From an uncultured Lachnospiraceae bacterium (lineage in GTDB: Bacteria > Bacillota > Clostridia > Lachnospirales > Lachnospiraceae), in contig CADBLW010000151.1 of the NCBI GenBank assembly GCA_902795625.1, positions 1 to 5,329 on the forward strand: a stretch of 5,329 bases of DNA, in the 5' to 3' direction. Made by a program: the position numbers and the translations under genes. Positions 1-5,329 of this stretch are shown here, in pieces; within the stretch, counting starts at the first letter, position 1, and every line of letters begins with the position of its first letter. Under the pieces are notes generated by a model. The model worked only from the letters and a program-made list of their open reading frames with translations. It was not told the DNA's origin and made no database searches.

Positions 1-15
1 CGTTTCCTTCTGCGC

Positions 16-112
16 CTACAGAATTACTCCGAACAGCACACATACTCCTACTCTCAGAGCGTTACTCCGAACGGCGCACATCCGCCCACTCTCAGAGCGT
101 CACTCCGAACAG
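16..112 (-). repeat. 38-bp tandem repeat derived from the parB 3' end
   Basis: Two full 38-bp units (75-112 and 37-74, 6 mismatches by eye) and a partial third (16-36) run head to tail. The first unit contains the last six parB codons and the stop (LFGVTL-stop), plus the start of the trailer. The second reads PFGVTL-stop (stop 54-56) and the third LFGVIL-stop (stop 16-18) in the matching frames. Because 38 is not a multiple of three, the copies are not in frame with parB. The likely origin is tandem duplication by replication slippage. No terminator for parB is visible in 1-91, so its transcript probably runs past the window edge. Confidence 0.9.
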
Positions 113-988
113 CTCCATCAGGCGCTCAAACTCATCAAGCGAGAAGAAGGAAACTTCAATCTTGCCGGTATTCCCCTCCCTGCCTGTGATCGCAACCTTG
201 GTTCCCAGGGCCTGCTTCAACTTTTCTTCGTACCTTGCGTAGGCGCGGGCAACCGCCGCAGACTCTTTCTTCTGCGGTTTCTTATCCTTCACGGGCGTAA
301 GAAGCTTGCGAACGTAGGCTTCCGCCTCACGCACGCTCATGCCCTCCTTCACGATCTTCTCGGCGGATGCGATCTGCATCTCCGGATCGGCGATCGAAAG
401 GAGTGTTCTCGCGTGACCCGCGGAGATTTCATTATTGATCAGCATTTCCTGGACACGATCCTCGAGCTTCAGAAGACGAAGCGCATTGGTTACCGTGGTA
501 CGGTTCTTGGAAACACGCTCAGCAACCTGCTCCTGCGTCAGCGAATACTCTTCGATCAGCTTGCGATACGCAACAGCTTCCTCAATCGCGTTCAGATTCT
601 CGCGCTGCAAATTCTCGATCAGCGCAACCTCGTACAATTCCTGCTCCGAATAATCGCGGATCAGAACCGGAACCGTCTTCAAGCCGGCCTTCATCGCTGC
701 TCTCCAGCGACGCTCGCCGGCAATAATCTCGTAGGTCTTCTCTCTCTTACAAACGATCAGAGGCTGGATAATCCCGTGAATCTTGATGGACTCCGCCAAT
801 TCCTCGAGCGCAGCCTCGTCAAATGCCCGTCTGGGCTGATCGCGGTTCGGCTCAACCTTGGAAATCGGAAGCATTGTTTCACGTGAAACATCCTCCACCG
901 TCGGATCAACCTTCTTCGCAATATCCTTATCTATCTTCTTGGAGATCAATGAATCCAGTCCCATGCCGAGACCGCCTCTTTTAGCCAT
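92..988 (-). CDS. parB: Chromosome partitioning protein ParB (Spo0J), CTP-dependent parS-binding clamp
   Basis: ParB binds parS, hydrolyses CTP to slide and spread as a clamp, recruits SMC and stimulates the ParA ATPase. The 298-residue product has all the expected parts. An N-terminal peptide RGGLGMGLDSLI (4-15) resembles the ParA-activating motif. A charged linker follows, then the ParB N-terminal CTPase fold from about residue 40, with AGERRWRA (90-97) as the CTP-binding GERRxR box and ENLQREN (125-131) as the next conserved box. A helix-turn-helix lies at about 150-172 (LTQEQVAERVSKNRTTVTNALRLL). After a Lys-rich linker (233-241), the C-terminal dimerisation domain runs from about 245 to 298. 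AGGAA (994-998) is 5 nt before the ATG. Residues 34-38, VSRET, are encoded by a parS site within the linker. The last codons and stop are repeated downstream in a 38-bp tandem array. Noc, a paralogue, is less likely because the gene directly follows parA. Confidence 0.98.
   Translation of the reverse strand: MAKRGGLGMGLDSLISKKIDKDIAKKVDPTVEDVSRETMLPISKVEPNRDQPRRAFDEAALEELAESIKIHGIIQPLIVCKREKTYEIIAGERRWRAAMKAGLKTVPVLIRDYSEQELYEVALIENLQRENLNAIEEAVAYRKLIEEYSLTQEQVAERVSKNRTTVTNALRLLKLEDRVQEMLINNEISAGHARTLLSIADPEMQIASAEKIVKEGMSVREAEAYVRKLLTPVKDKKPQKKESAAVARAYARYEEKLKQALGTKVAITGREGNTGKIEVSFFSLDEFERLMELFGVTL
875..890. other. parS: parS centromere-like site inside parB
   Basis: The sequence TGTTTCACGTGAAACA is a perfect 16-bp palindrome identical to the established Firmicutes parS consensus. 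ParB dimers load here to start CTP-dependent spreading. It lies in parB codons 33-38 (D-VSRET), in the linker between the ParA-interacting peptide and the CTPase fold, where the protein can tolerate it. A parS inside spo0J is known in B. subtilis, so the position has precedent. Function is inferred from the exact sequence match and the adjacent parAB genes. Confidence 0.97.
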
Positions 989-1017
989 ATCGATTCCTTT
1001 CTAACAGCATCTATCGC

Positions 1018-1047
1018 TGTATACTCCTCATTCCTGCCATCAGTCAC
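1018..1047 (-). promoter_or_regulatory. Weak candidate promoter in the parA-parB gap
   Basis: The 100-nt gap between parA and parB is long for a tight operon. On the minus strand it holds GTGACT (1042-1047), an 18-nt spacer and TATACA (1018-1023), each 4 of 6 to consensus. Just downstream, ACAGC (1004-1008) and GCTGT (1016-1020) could form a 5-bp hairpin before the parB ribosome site. No terminator is visible, so read-through from parA is the main expectation. Confidence 0.2.
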
Positions 1048-1088
1048 AGTATCTGCGCTGTCTCAGTTTCGCTGCGCGACCATATAAA

Positions 1089-1892
1089 TCACTTCTTGCG
1101 AAGCAGTTTCTTTCTCTTTACAAGCTTCTTTCCGTTCTGCCGGAGCACTTCCACCGCGAAATCACGGTAGGACTGCGCCGCAGAGGACCTCTTATCGTAA
1201 AATGTAATCGGCATTCCGTAGCTCGGTGCCTCCGCAAGGCGTACCGCTCTCGGGATTACCGTGCGGAAAATCTTTTGATTGAGATTGTTATATACGTTCT
1301 CAACGACCTGCGCGGAAAGATTGGTTCTGTTGTCATACATCGTAAACAGAACGCCGTCAACCTGAAGCTTTTCGTTCGTACGGTCCTTGATGATCTCGAT
1401 CGTATCAAGGAGCTGCTTCAGACCTTCCAGAGCGAGGAACTCGCACTGCAGCGGGATGATCACCGAATCCGACGCCGTAAGCGCATTACAAGTGAGCGTA
1501 TTCAGCGAAGGCGGACAGTCGATCAGGATGAAATCATACTGATCCTTGATCGCCGCAAGAGCCTTATCCAGAATAAAGTTGCGGTCATCAAACTCGACTA
1601 CCTCAACCTCAGCGCCCGCAAGATCCAGCGTGGACGGAATAATATCAATCCCGGCAAATCTTGTCTGAACGATGCACTCGGAAACCTCCGACTTGCCCGT
1701 AAAAAGCTCGTACGACGAAGCTTCCTGCTCATCCTTATCAATGCCGAGACTGGTAGTGGAATTTCCCTGCGGATCCACATCCACGATCAGAACATTCATG
1801 TTGTATTCTGCCAGGCAGGCAGCAAGACTGACCGTTGTAGCCGTCTTTCCGACACCGCCCTTTTGGTTCGTAATGGAAATAATCTTCCCCAT
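1089..1892 (-). CDS. parA: Chromosome partitioning ATPase ParA (Soj)
   Basis: ParA/Soj is a deviant Walker-type ATPase that dimerises with ATP, binds DNA nonspecifically and is switched by ParB; in Bacillus it also influences DnaA. The 267-residue protein opens with MGKIISITNQKGGVGKTAT. The deviant Walker A box KGGVGKT is at 11-17, with signature Lys11 and Lys16. VDVDPQGN (37-44) is the switch I segment, and FILIDCPPSL (121-130) is the Walker B region with Asp125. TVIPRAVRLAEAPSYG (211-226) matches the family's IPR.VRL.EAPS.G motif. GGAGGA (1901-1906) lies 8 nt before the ATG. The tail, from Lys255, has 9 Lys/Arg in 13 residues and makes the protein somewhat longer than the roughly 253 residues of B. 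subtilis Soj. It has its own promoter candidates behind the rsmG terminator and precedes parB. A plasmid-type ParA is unlikely given this neighbourhood. Confidence 0.97.
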   Translation of the reverse strand: MGKIISITNQKGGVGKTATTVSLAACLAEYNMNVLIVDVDPQGNSTTSLGIDKDEQEASSYELFTGKSEVSECIVQTRFAGIDIIPSTLDLAGAEVEVVEFDDRNFILDKALAAIKDQYDFILIDCPPSLNTLTCNALTASDSVIIPLQCEFLALEGLKQLLDTIEIIKDRTNEKLQVDGVLFTMYDNRTNLSAQVVENVYNNLNQKIFRTVIPRAVRLAEAPSYGMPITFYDKRSSAAQSYRDFAVEVLRQNGKKLVKRKKLLRKK

Positions 1893-1939
1893 AGAAGTAA
1901 TCCTCCGTACCTACATCCGCACAAATCAGTGCAAGACAA

Positions 1940-1950
1940 AGTATACCACA
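1940..1950 (-). promoter_or_regulatory. Candidate extended -10 promoter P2 for parA(B)
   Basis: TGTGGTATACT on the minus strand matches the Gram-positive TRTGn extended -10 layout, with -10 box TATACT (1940-1945, 5 of 6). No good -35 is present at 16-18 nt, where the terminator stem lies. Extended -10 promoters can work without one. The predicted start near 1933 would give a leader of about 40 nt ending in GGAGGA and the parA ATG. Confidence 0.45.
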
Positions 1951-1958
1951 GAAGCAAA

Positions 1959-1988
1959 GAAAACGCCACTACTAGATGTGGCGTTTTC
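1959..1988 (-). terminator. Rho-independent terminator of the mnm/rsmG transcription unit
   Basis: Read on the minus strand, GAAAACGCCAC, an 8-nt loop and GTGGCGTTTTC form a perfect 11-bp stem. A T-rich run (TTTTCTTTGCTT) spans the end of the stem and the bases after it. It begins 60 nt after the rsmG stop and ends 66 nt before the parA start, so it should separate the two groups. On the plus strand the T run is only four bases, so termination there would be weaker. No plus-strand gene needs it. Confidence 0.85.
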
Positions 1989-2017
1989 ACTGTATCAGGA
2001 TACCAAAAACATGTCAA
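1989..2017 (-). promoter_or_regulatory. Candidate sigma-A promoter P1 for parA(B)
   Basis: On the minus strand a perfect -35 box TTGACA (2012-2017) is followed by a 17-nt spacer ending in TGA (the extended -10 TGn element) and a -10 box TACAGT (1989-1994, 4 of 6 consensus). The predicted start, near 1982, falls inside the ascending arm of the terminator. RNA from P1 would therefore lack most of the left arm and should escape termination. Assignment is by motif only. Confidence 0.5.
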
Positions 2018-2048
2018 AGTAAACAAATCGGACACGCGACATTTTACG

Positions 2049-2783
2049 TTACGCCCCGGTGATCGGCGCGTTCATCGGCTTTCCGCCGCCTCTTGGGTAT
2101 TTGCGGTCAGTAGTCGTGATCTTACGGACAACCGCAAGGCAGCGTCCGTAATCGCTGCAGGGCACCGTGAATTTCTCGCGGTTTTCGATCGTTCCGCCCA
2201 TAAGACGGATAGCCTTGGCCGCATCATCGATCTCCGCATCGCTGTCCGCAGACTTGTATGCGATCATCGCGCCGCCGACCTTGACATAAGGAAGGCACAA
2301 TTCCGTGAGAGATGCCATCTTGGTAACTGCTCTGGAAACGCAGAGATCATAACCCTCGCGATGCTCCGGCTGTCTTCCGAGCTCCTCGGCGCGCCCATGG
2401 ACACAGGTTACGTCCGTTAGCCCAAGCTCCGTAGTTACCTGTTCAAGGAATTTTACGCGCTTTCCGAGAGAGTCGAGCAGCGTGATCTTCCACTGGGGGA
2501 AGAAGATCTTCAGCGGAATTCCGGGAAAACCTGCACCGGTTCCCACATCGATGATTCTCAAAGGCTTGTTCAGTTCGCCGGGAAGAAGTGCCTTCACAAG
2601 ACTGAGGCTGTCCAGCCAATGCTTGACGCAGACCTCCTTGTACTCGGTGATCGCAGTAAGGTTCATCACCTTGTTCACTTCGACCATGCGCTCATAATAT
2701 GTATGAAGCTGATCAAGCTGTTCATCCGTACAGTCGAGCATGAGCTCTTCAAGTCCCTGTTTCAGGACGCTGTCATCGTACAT
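2049..2783 (-). CDS. rsmG: 16S rRNA (guanine-N7)-methyltransferase RsmG (GidB)
   Basis: RsmG transfers a methyl group from S-adenosylmethionine to N7 of a guanine in the 530 loop of 16S rRNA (G527 in E. coli numbering). The 244-residue product has the usual length. NLTAI (41-45) and KHWLDSL (54-60) mark the N-terminal part. IIDVGTGAGFPGIPLK (77-92) is the SAM-binding motif I of the Rossmann fold, ITLLDSLGKRVKFL (100-113) is the following strand and helix, and YDLCVSRAV (145-153) with VKVGGAMIAYK (168-178) form the later motifs. The tail RKYPRGGGKPMNAPI is a variant of the usual KYPR...GTPNK..P ending. I chose the Met at 2781-2783 because CGGAGGAG (2789-2796) sits just upstream and the family N-terminus begins there. 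The frame is open back to 2900, but that extension overlaps mnmG and would translate parS as MFHVKH, a common over-extension. The gene starts 16 nt after the mnmG stop, so the two are probably co-transcribed. Confidence 0.97.
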   Translation of the reverse strand: MYDDSVLKQGLEELMLDCTDEQLDQLHTYYERMVEVNKVMNLTAITEYKEVCVKHWLDSLSLVKALLPGELNKPLRIIDVGTGAGFPGIPLKIFFPQWKITLLDSLGKRVKFLEQVTTELGLTDVTCVHGRAEELGRQPEHREGYDLCVSRAVTKMASLTELCLPYVKVGGAMIAYKSADSDAEIDDAAKAIRLMGGTIENREKFTVPCSDYGRCLAVVRKITTTDRKYPRGGGKPMNAPITGA

Positions 2784-2788
2784 AATTT

Positions 2789-2796
2789 CTCCTCCG
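2789..2796 (-). promoter_or_regulatory. Ribosome binding site that fixes the rsmG start
   Basis: CGGAGGAG lies 5 nt before the ATG at 2781-2783 (7 nt counting from the GGAGG core). It supports the short RsmG start over the in-frame Met codons upstream. A second CGGAGGAG at 2803-2810 encodes the end of mnmG (part of SEE), directly before its stop, so the motif is duplicated at 14-nt spacing across the gene junction. Confidence 0.85.
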
Positions 2797-2799
2797 GAA

Positions 2800-4716
2800 T
2801 CACTCCTCCGATGTTTCACGTGAAACATTGGCAAGCCAGACAAGCAACACGGAAATATCCGCGGGCGACACTCCGCTGATCCGGGACGCCTGTCCGACAT
2901 TCATCGGCCGGAGCTGCTGAAGCTTCTGGCGAGCCTCCAGTCGCAGCGAAGGGATCGCAGTATAATCAAGATCCTCCGGCAGTCGTCTTCGCTCGAGCTT
3001 TTTGAAGTGTTCCACCTGCTGCCGCTGCCGCTCAATGTAGCCCTCGTATTTTACTTCTATTTCTACTTGTTCTATAACATCTGACGCAAGCTCTTTTCGC
3101 TCCGGATCGAGGGGCGCGAGCATCTCATAGGTCATCTCCGGTCTGCGCAGCAGCTCTGCGAGCGAAGTTCCGGTATGTATAATTGCTGTATTAATACTGC
3201 GTAAATATTCACACACTTTTTCCGAAGCGCCCAAAATCGTCTCATTCAGGCGCCGCAATTCTTCGGCGATGGATTCCTTCTTTTTGAGGAACTTTTGGTA
3301 CCGCTCCTCGGAGATGAGTCCGACCTCGTGTCCGATCTCCGTCAGACGAAGATCCGCGTTGTCCTGTCGGAGCAGCAACCGGTACTCCGCACGGCTCGTC
3401 ATCATCCGGTACGGCTCTCTCGTCTCCTTCGTCACAAGGTCATCGATCAGCACACCGATGTATCCCTGCGAGCGGTCGAGCACCACCGGCTCCTTTCCCT
3501 GCACAAGACGCGCCGCGTTGATGCCCGCGATCAGCCCCTGCGCGGCAGCCTCCTCGTATCCCGAGCTTCCGTTGGACTGTCCGGCACTGAAGAACCCGTG
3601 GATCGTCTTGCTCTCCAGCGACGGCTTCAGCTGTGTCGCCTTCAGGCAGTCATACTCGATCGCATACGCGTTGCGCACGATCTTCGCGTGCTCCAGTCCG
3701 CGGATGGAACGGTACATGCGGATCTGCACTTCCTCGGGCAGGCTCGACGAGAGCCCCGATAGATACACCTCATTCGTGTACTCGCCCTCCGGCTCGATGA
3801 ACACCTGGTGCCGGTCCTTCTCCGGGAAGCGCACCACCTTGTCCTCGATGGACGGGCAGTATCTCGGGCCCGTGCCCTTGATATCGCCGGAAAATAAAGG
3901 CGAACGGTCGATATTTTCCCGAATGATCTCGTGGGTATTCTCGTTCGTGTATGTCAGGTAGCACGGGATCTGTTCCCGCGCGATATCCTCAGGTGTATTT
4001 TCAAAGGAGAACGGCACAACCGGGTCGTCCCCGAGCTGGATCGTCATCGCGTCGTAATCCACCGTGCGGCCGTCGATGCGCGCAGGCGTTCCGGTCTTAA
4101 ACCGCAGCACCTCAAGCCCCGCATTGACAAGCGAATCCGTGAGCATTGTCGCCCGCGGCAACCCGTTCGGTCCGGTGTACTGGCTGACCTCGCCGAAGAT
4201 ACAGCGGGCATTCAGATACACGCCGGAGCACAGGATCACCGCCTTGCACGGATAGATCCCGCCGGACGCGATCTTCACGCCGGTCACCTTCTTCGTGCCG
4301 TCGCCGCAGTCCTCCCACAACAGCTCCGCCACCTCCGCCTGCTTCAGCGTGAGATGGTCCTGGTTCTCCATCACCTTCCGCATCGAAGCCGTGTAGCGCT
4401 GCTTGTCGGCCTGCGCGCGCAGCGAGTGCACCGCCGGCCCCTTGGAAATATTCAGCATTTTACTCTGAATATATGTCTTGTCTATGTTTCGCCCCATCTC
4501 GCCGCCGAGCGCGTCCAGCTCTCTCACCAGATGCCCCTTGCTCGTGCCGCCGATGTTGGGGTTGCACGGCATCAGCGCGATCGTATCGGCACTCACCATG
4601 AACACGATCGTCTCGCAGCCGAGCCGCGCGCACGCCAAAGCAGCCTCGCAGCCGGCATGCCCCGCCCCGATCACGGCAACGTCGTATGCTTCACATGTAA
4701 ATTCCGGTACATTCAT
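2800..4716 (-). CDS. mnmG: tRNA uridine-5-carboxymethylaminomethyl modification enzyme MnmG (GidA), FAD-binding
   Basis: MnmG is the FAD-dependent partner of MnmE in U34 modification of tRNAs and acts in the cytoplasm. The protein has 638 residues, close to the roughly 630 usual for the long MnmG form. The N-terminal dinucleotide-binding motif GAGHAG is at residues 17-22. PCNPNIGGTSKGHL follows with Cys51, then SKGPAVHSLRAQ near 91-102, RFKTGTPAR near 205-213, and GPRYCPSIEDK with Cys287. These two cysteines match the conserved pair of the family. AGQSNGSSGYEEAAAQG (378-393) is the second FAD-contact signature, and MMTSRAEYRL (438-447) begins the C-terminal part. The C-terminal helical domain (KYEGYI through SRISGVSPADISVLL) is intact. 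The start at 4716 has AGAGGA (4725-4730) 8 nt upstream; an ATG at 4718-4720 is in another frame. The last codons read VSRETSEE and overlap a parS site. AT-rich patches with rarer codons occur near residues 500-515 and 546-558. Confidence 0.98.
   Translation of the reverse strand: MNVPEFTCEAYDVAVIGAGHAGCEAALACARLGCETIVFMVSADTIALMPCNPNIGGTSKGHLVRELDALGGEMGRNIDKTYIQSKMLNISKGPAVHSLRAQADKQRYTASMRKVMENQDHLTLKQAEVAELLWEDCGDGTKKVTGVKIASGGIYPCKAVILCSGVYLNARCIFGEVSQYTGPNGLPRATMLTDSLVNAGLEVLRFKTGTPARIDGRTVDYDAMTIQLGDDPVVPFSFENTPEDIAREQIPCYLTYTNENTHEIIRENIDRSPLFSGDIKGTGPRYCPSIEDKVVRFPEKDRHQVFIEPEGEYTNEVYLSGLSSSLPEEVQIRMYRSIRGLEHAKIVRNAYAIEYDCLKATQLKPSLESKTIHGFFSAGQSNGSSGYEEAAAQGLIAGINAARLVQGKEPVVLDRSQGYIGVLIDDLVTKETREPYRMMTSRAEYRLLLRQDNADLRLTEIGHEVGLISEERYQKFLKKKESIAEELRRLNETILGASEKVCEYLRSINTAIIHTGTSLAELLRRPEMTYEMLAPLDPERKELASDVIEQVEIEVKYEGYIERQRQQVEHFKKLERRRLPEDLDYTAIPSLRLEARQKLQQLRPMNVGQASRISGVSPADISVLLVWLANVSRETSEE
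2812..2827. other. parS: parS centromere-like site at the 3' end of mnmG
   Basis: This is a second perfect copy of TGTTTCACGTGAAACA, about 1.94 kb from the one in parB. It overlaps mnmG codons 630-635 (N-VSRET), just before the final SEE and stop, beyond the conserved C-terminal domain. Two sites this close probably act together as a ParB loading zone. The site is unlikely to be chance, because the 16-bp match is exact and symmetrical. Confidence 0.97.
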
Positions 4717-4724
4717 GCATGAAA

Positions 4725-4769
4725 TCCTCTGTTTCTCCGTGCTTCTTGTCTCTGTGTTTATCGTCTCTG
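4725..4769 (-). repeat. Degenerate 15-nt purine-rich repeat in the mnmG leader
   Basis: Three consecutive 15-nt units on the minus strand read CAGAGACGATAAACA (4755-4769), CAGAGACAAGAAGCA (4740-4754) and CGGAGAAACAGAGGA (4725-4739). Units 1 and 2 agree at 12 of 15 positions, units 2 and 3 at 9 of 15. The last unit ends in the mnmG ribosome binding site. It may be a decayed tandem repeat or simply a purine-rich leader. Confidence 0.4.
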
Positions 4770-4788
4770 CATTTATTCGGAAAATGCA
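4768..4788. repeat. Small inverted repeat between mnmE and mnmG
   Basis: TGCATTT and AAATGCA form a perfect 7-bp inverted repeat around a 7-nt centre. It is AT-rich and lacks a following T run, so it is not a convincing terminator, and read-through from mnmE to mnmG is expected. It could be a weak RNA hairpin or chance. No clear promoter was found in the rest of the 129-nt gap (4717-4845). Confidence 0.35.
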
Positions 4789-4845
4789 TCCTCATTACCC
4801 GTAAAATGCCGCCTCAAAACTCCGTAAATCCGCGCACCCAAACTC

Positions 4846-5329
4846 TCATTTGCCGAGGCAGAATTCACTGAAGATCATATTGATGACATCCTCATCCGGC
4901 TCTTCGCCGAGGATCGTTCCGAGCGCCTCGTAAGCGGCTGTCAGGTCGATCGTATAAAAATCCTCCGGCATTCCCGCTGCCATGCTGTCCTGTACGCGAA
5001 GAAGGCTTCCCTCCGCTGCGATCAGCGCCTGCTTATGCCGTTCCGAGGTGATCACGCACTCGTCATCCGCCGCGATCCGTTCCGCGAAAAACATTGATGT
5101 GATGCGCTCCTCCAGGTTCTCAAGCCCGAGGCCCTGCTTCGCGGAAATACCGATGGGCTCGGCCCACGCGACGGTTTGATCTGTCGCGCCGCTTTGCTCT
5201 GCCGCTGCTTTTTGCTCTGCCTCCCCGCCTGTGATCTCAGCGATCACTGCACTGAGCGCTGCAGCATCCGTCACAGTCGGAAGATCCGACTTGTTCAACA
5301 GCGCGATCATCGGTTTTCCTGCGCAGGAA
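4846..5329 (-). CDS. mnmE: tRNA modification GTPase MnmE (TrmE), C-terminal part, cut by window end
   Basis: MnmE is a GTPase that works with MnmG to install the (carboxymethyl)aminomethyl group on carbon 5 of the wobble uridine (U34) of certain tRNAs. Only the last 160 codons are visible. The frame stays open to the window edge, reading SCAGKP before the first visible Met, so that Met (5308-5310) is not the start. Visible hallmarks are the G4 guanine-specificity motif NKSDL, a G5-like SAKQG, and the MnmE C-terminal helical segment. It ends in FCLGK, matching the family's C-(I/L)-G-K tail with its conserved cysteine. The G1-G3 motifs and the N-terminal folate-binding domain lie outside the window. 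Odd point: about 45 residues separate G4 from G5, with an Ala/Glu/Gln-rich stretch, longer than I recall for the family. It lies 129 nt upstream of mnmG in the same direction, the usual pairing. Confidence 0.96.
   Translation of the reverse strand, partial: SCAGKPMIALLNKSDLPTVTDAAALSAVIAEITGGEAEQKAAAEQSGATDQTVAWAEPIGISAKQGLGLENLEERITSMFFAERIAADDECVITSERHKQALIAAEGSLLRVQDSMAAGMPEDFYTIDLTAAYEALGTILGEEPDEDVINMIFSEFCLGK

Noticed and set aside
8..23. TTCTG/CAGAA inverted repeat at the window edge
   Set aside because: Five base pairs with a 6-nt loop is too weak to call, and the downstream context is outside the window.
73..86. GGCG/CGCC hairpin as a parB terminator
   Set aside because: The stem is only 4 bp, no T run follows on the minus strand, and it lies within the tandem repeat.
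1275..2420. Long plus-strand open frame of 381 codons opposite parA and rsmG
   Set aside because: It runs across two well-supported antisense genes and the terminator and promoter region, has no recognisable motif, and its Arg/Leu-rich composition is typical of a shadow of GC-rich coding DNA.
2784..2900. N-terminal extension of RsmG beginning at 2900
   Set aside because: It overlaps the end of mnmG, translates the parS palindrome as MFHVKH, lacks family similarity, and a good ribosome site supports the Met at 2781-2783.
4687..4702. Degenerate parS-like sequence near the mnmG start
   Set aside because: It matches parS at only 11 of 16 positions and lacks the central CACGTG, so chance is the simpler explanation.
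3931..4722. Plus-strand open frame of 263 codons opposite the mnmG 5' half
   Set aside because: It is His/Arg-rich with no domain signature; the opposite strand encodes unmistakable MnmG motifs throughout.
1..5329. CRISPR array, mobile element, tRNA or rRNA gene, or defence system
   Set aside because: Nothing of this kind was seen on either strand; the segment is filled by conserved housekeeping genes with short gaps.

Overview
The window is a chromosomal housekeeping segment, and every real gene lies on the minus strand. In transcription order (high to low coordinates) it reads: the 3' end of mnmE (trmE), complete mnmG (gidA), complete rsmG (gidB), complete parA (soj) and complete parB (spo0J). 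This order is the classic origin-proximal cluster of Firmicutes. Two perfect 16-bp parS centromere sites (TGTTTCACGTGAAACA), strong GGAGG-type ribosome binding sites and Gram-positive-style extended -10 promoters agree with that. The moderate GC content by eye, and the lack of a noc gene between rsmG and parA, suggest a clostridial lineage such as Lachnospiraceae. That placement is inference; the sequence does not fix genus or species.

Region by region: 4846-5329 is the C-terminal part of the tRNA-modifying GTPase MnmE, cut by the window end. 4717-4845 is a gap with a degenerate 15-nt repeat and a small inverted repeat. 2800-4716 is the FAD protein MnmG, whose last codons contain a parS site. 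After a 16-nt gap comes the 16S rRNA methyltransferase RsmG (2049-2783). The gap at 1893-2048 holds an 11-bp perfect-stem terminator closing the mnm/rsmG unit, interleaved with two promoter candidates for parA. ParA (1089-1892) and ParB (92-988) follow, 100 nt apart, and a second parS lies inside parB. Positions 1-112 hold a 38-bp tandem repeat made from the 3' end of parB.

The genes form two functional groups. MnmE and MnmG act as one complex on the wobble uridine of certain tRNAs, and RsmG methylates the 16S rRNA decoding region, so the first group tunes translation. ParA, ParB and parS form the chromosome segregation system: ParB loads on parS, spreads using CTP, recruits SMC and stimulates the ParA ATPase.

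I found no undescribed system here. The points most worth a second look are the ParB-tail tandem repeat, which keeps an amino-acid-plus-stop pattern in each copy; the two parS sites read in the same frame as VSRET in two unrelated proteins; the promoter that starts inside a terminator stem; and an apparent insertion in the MnmE G domain.
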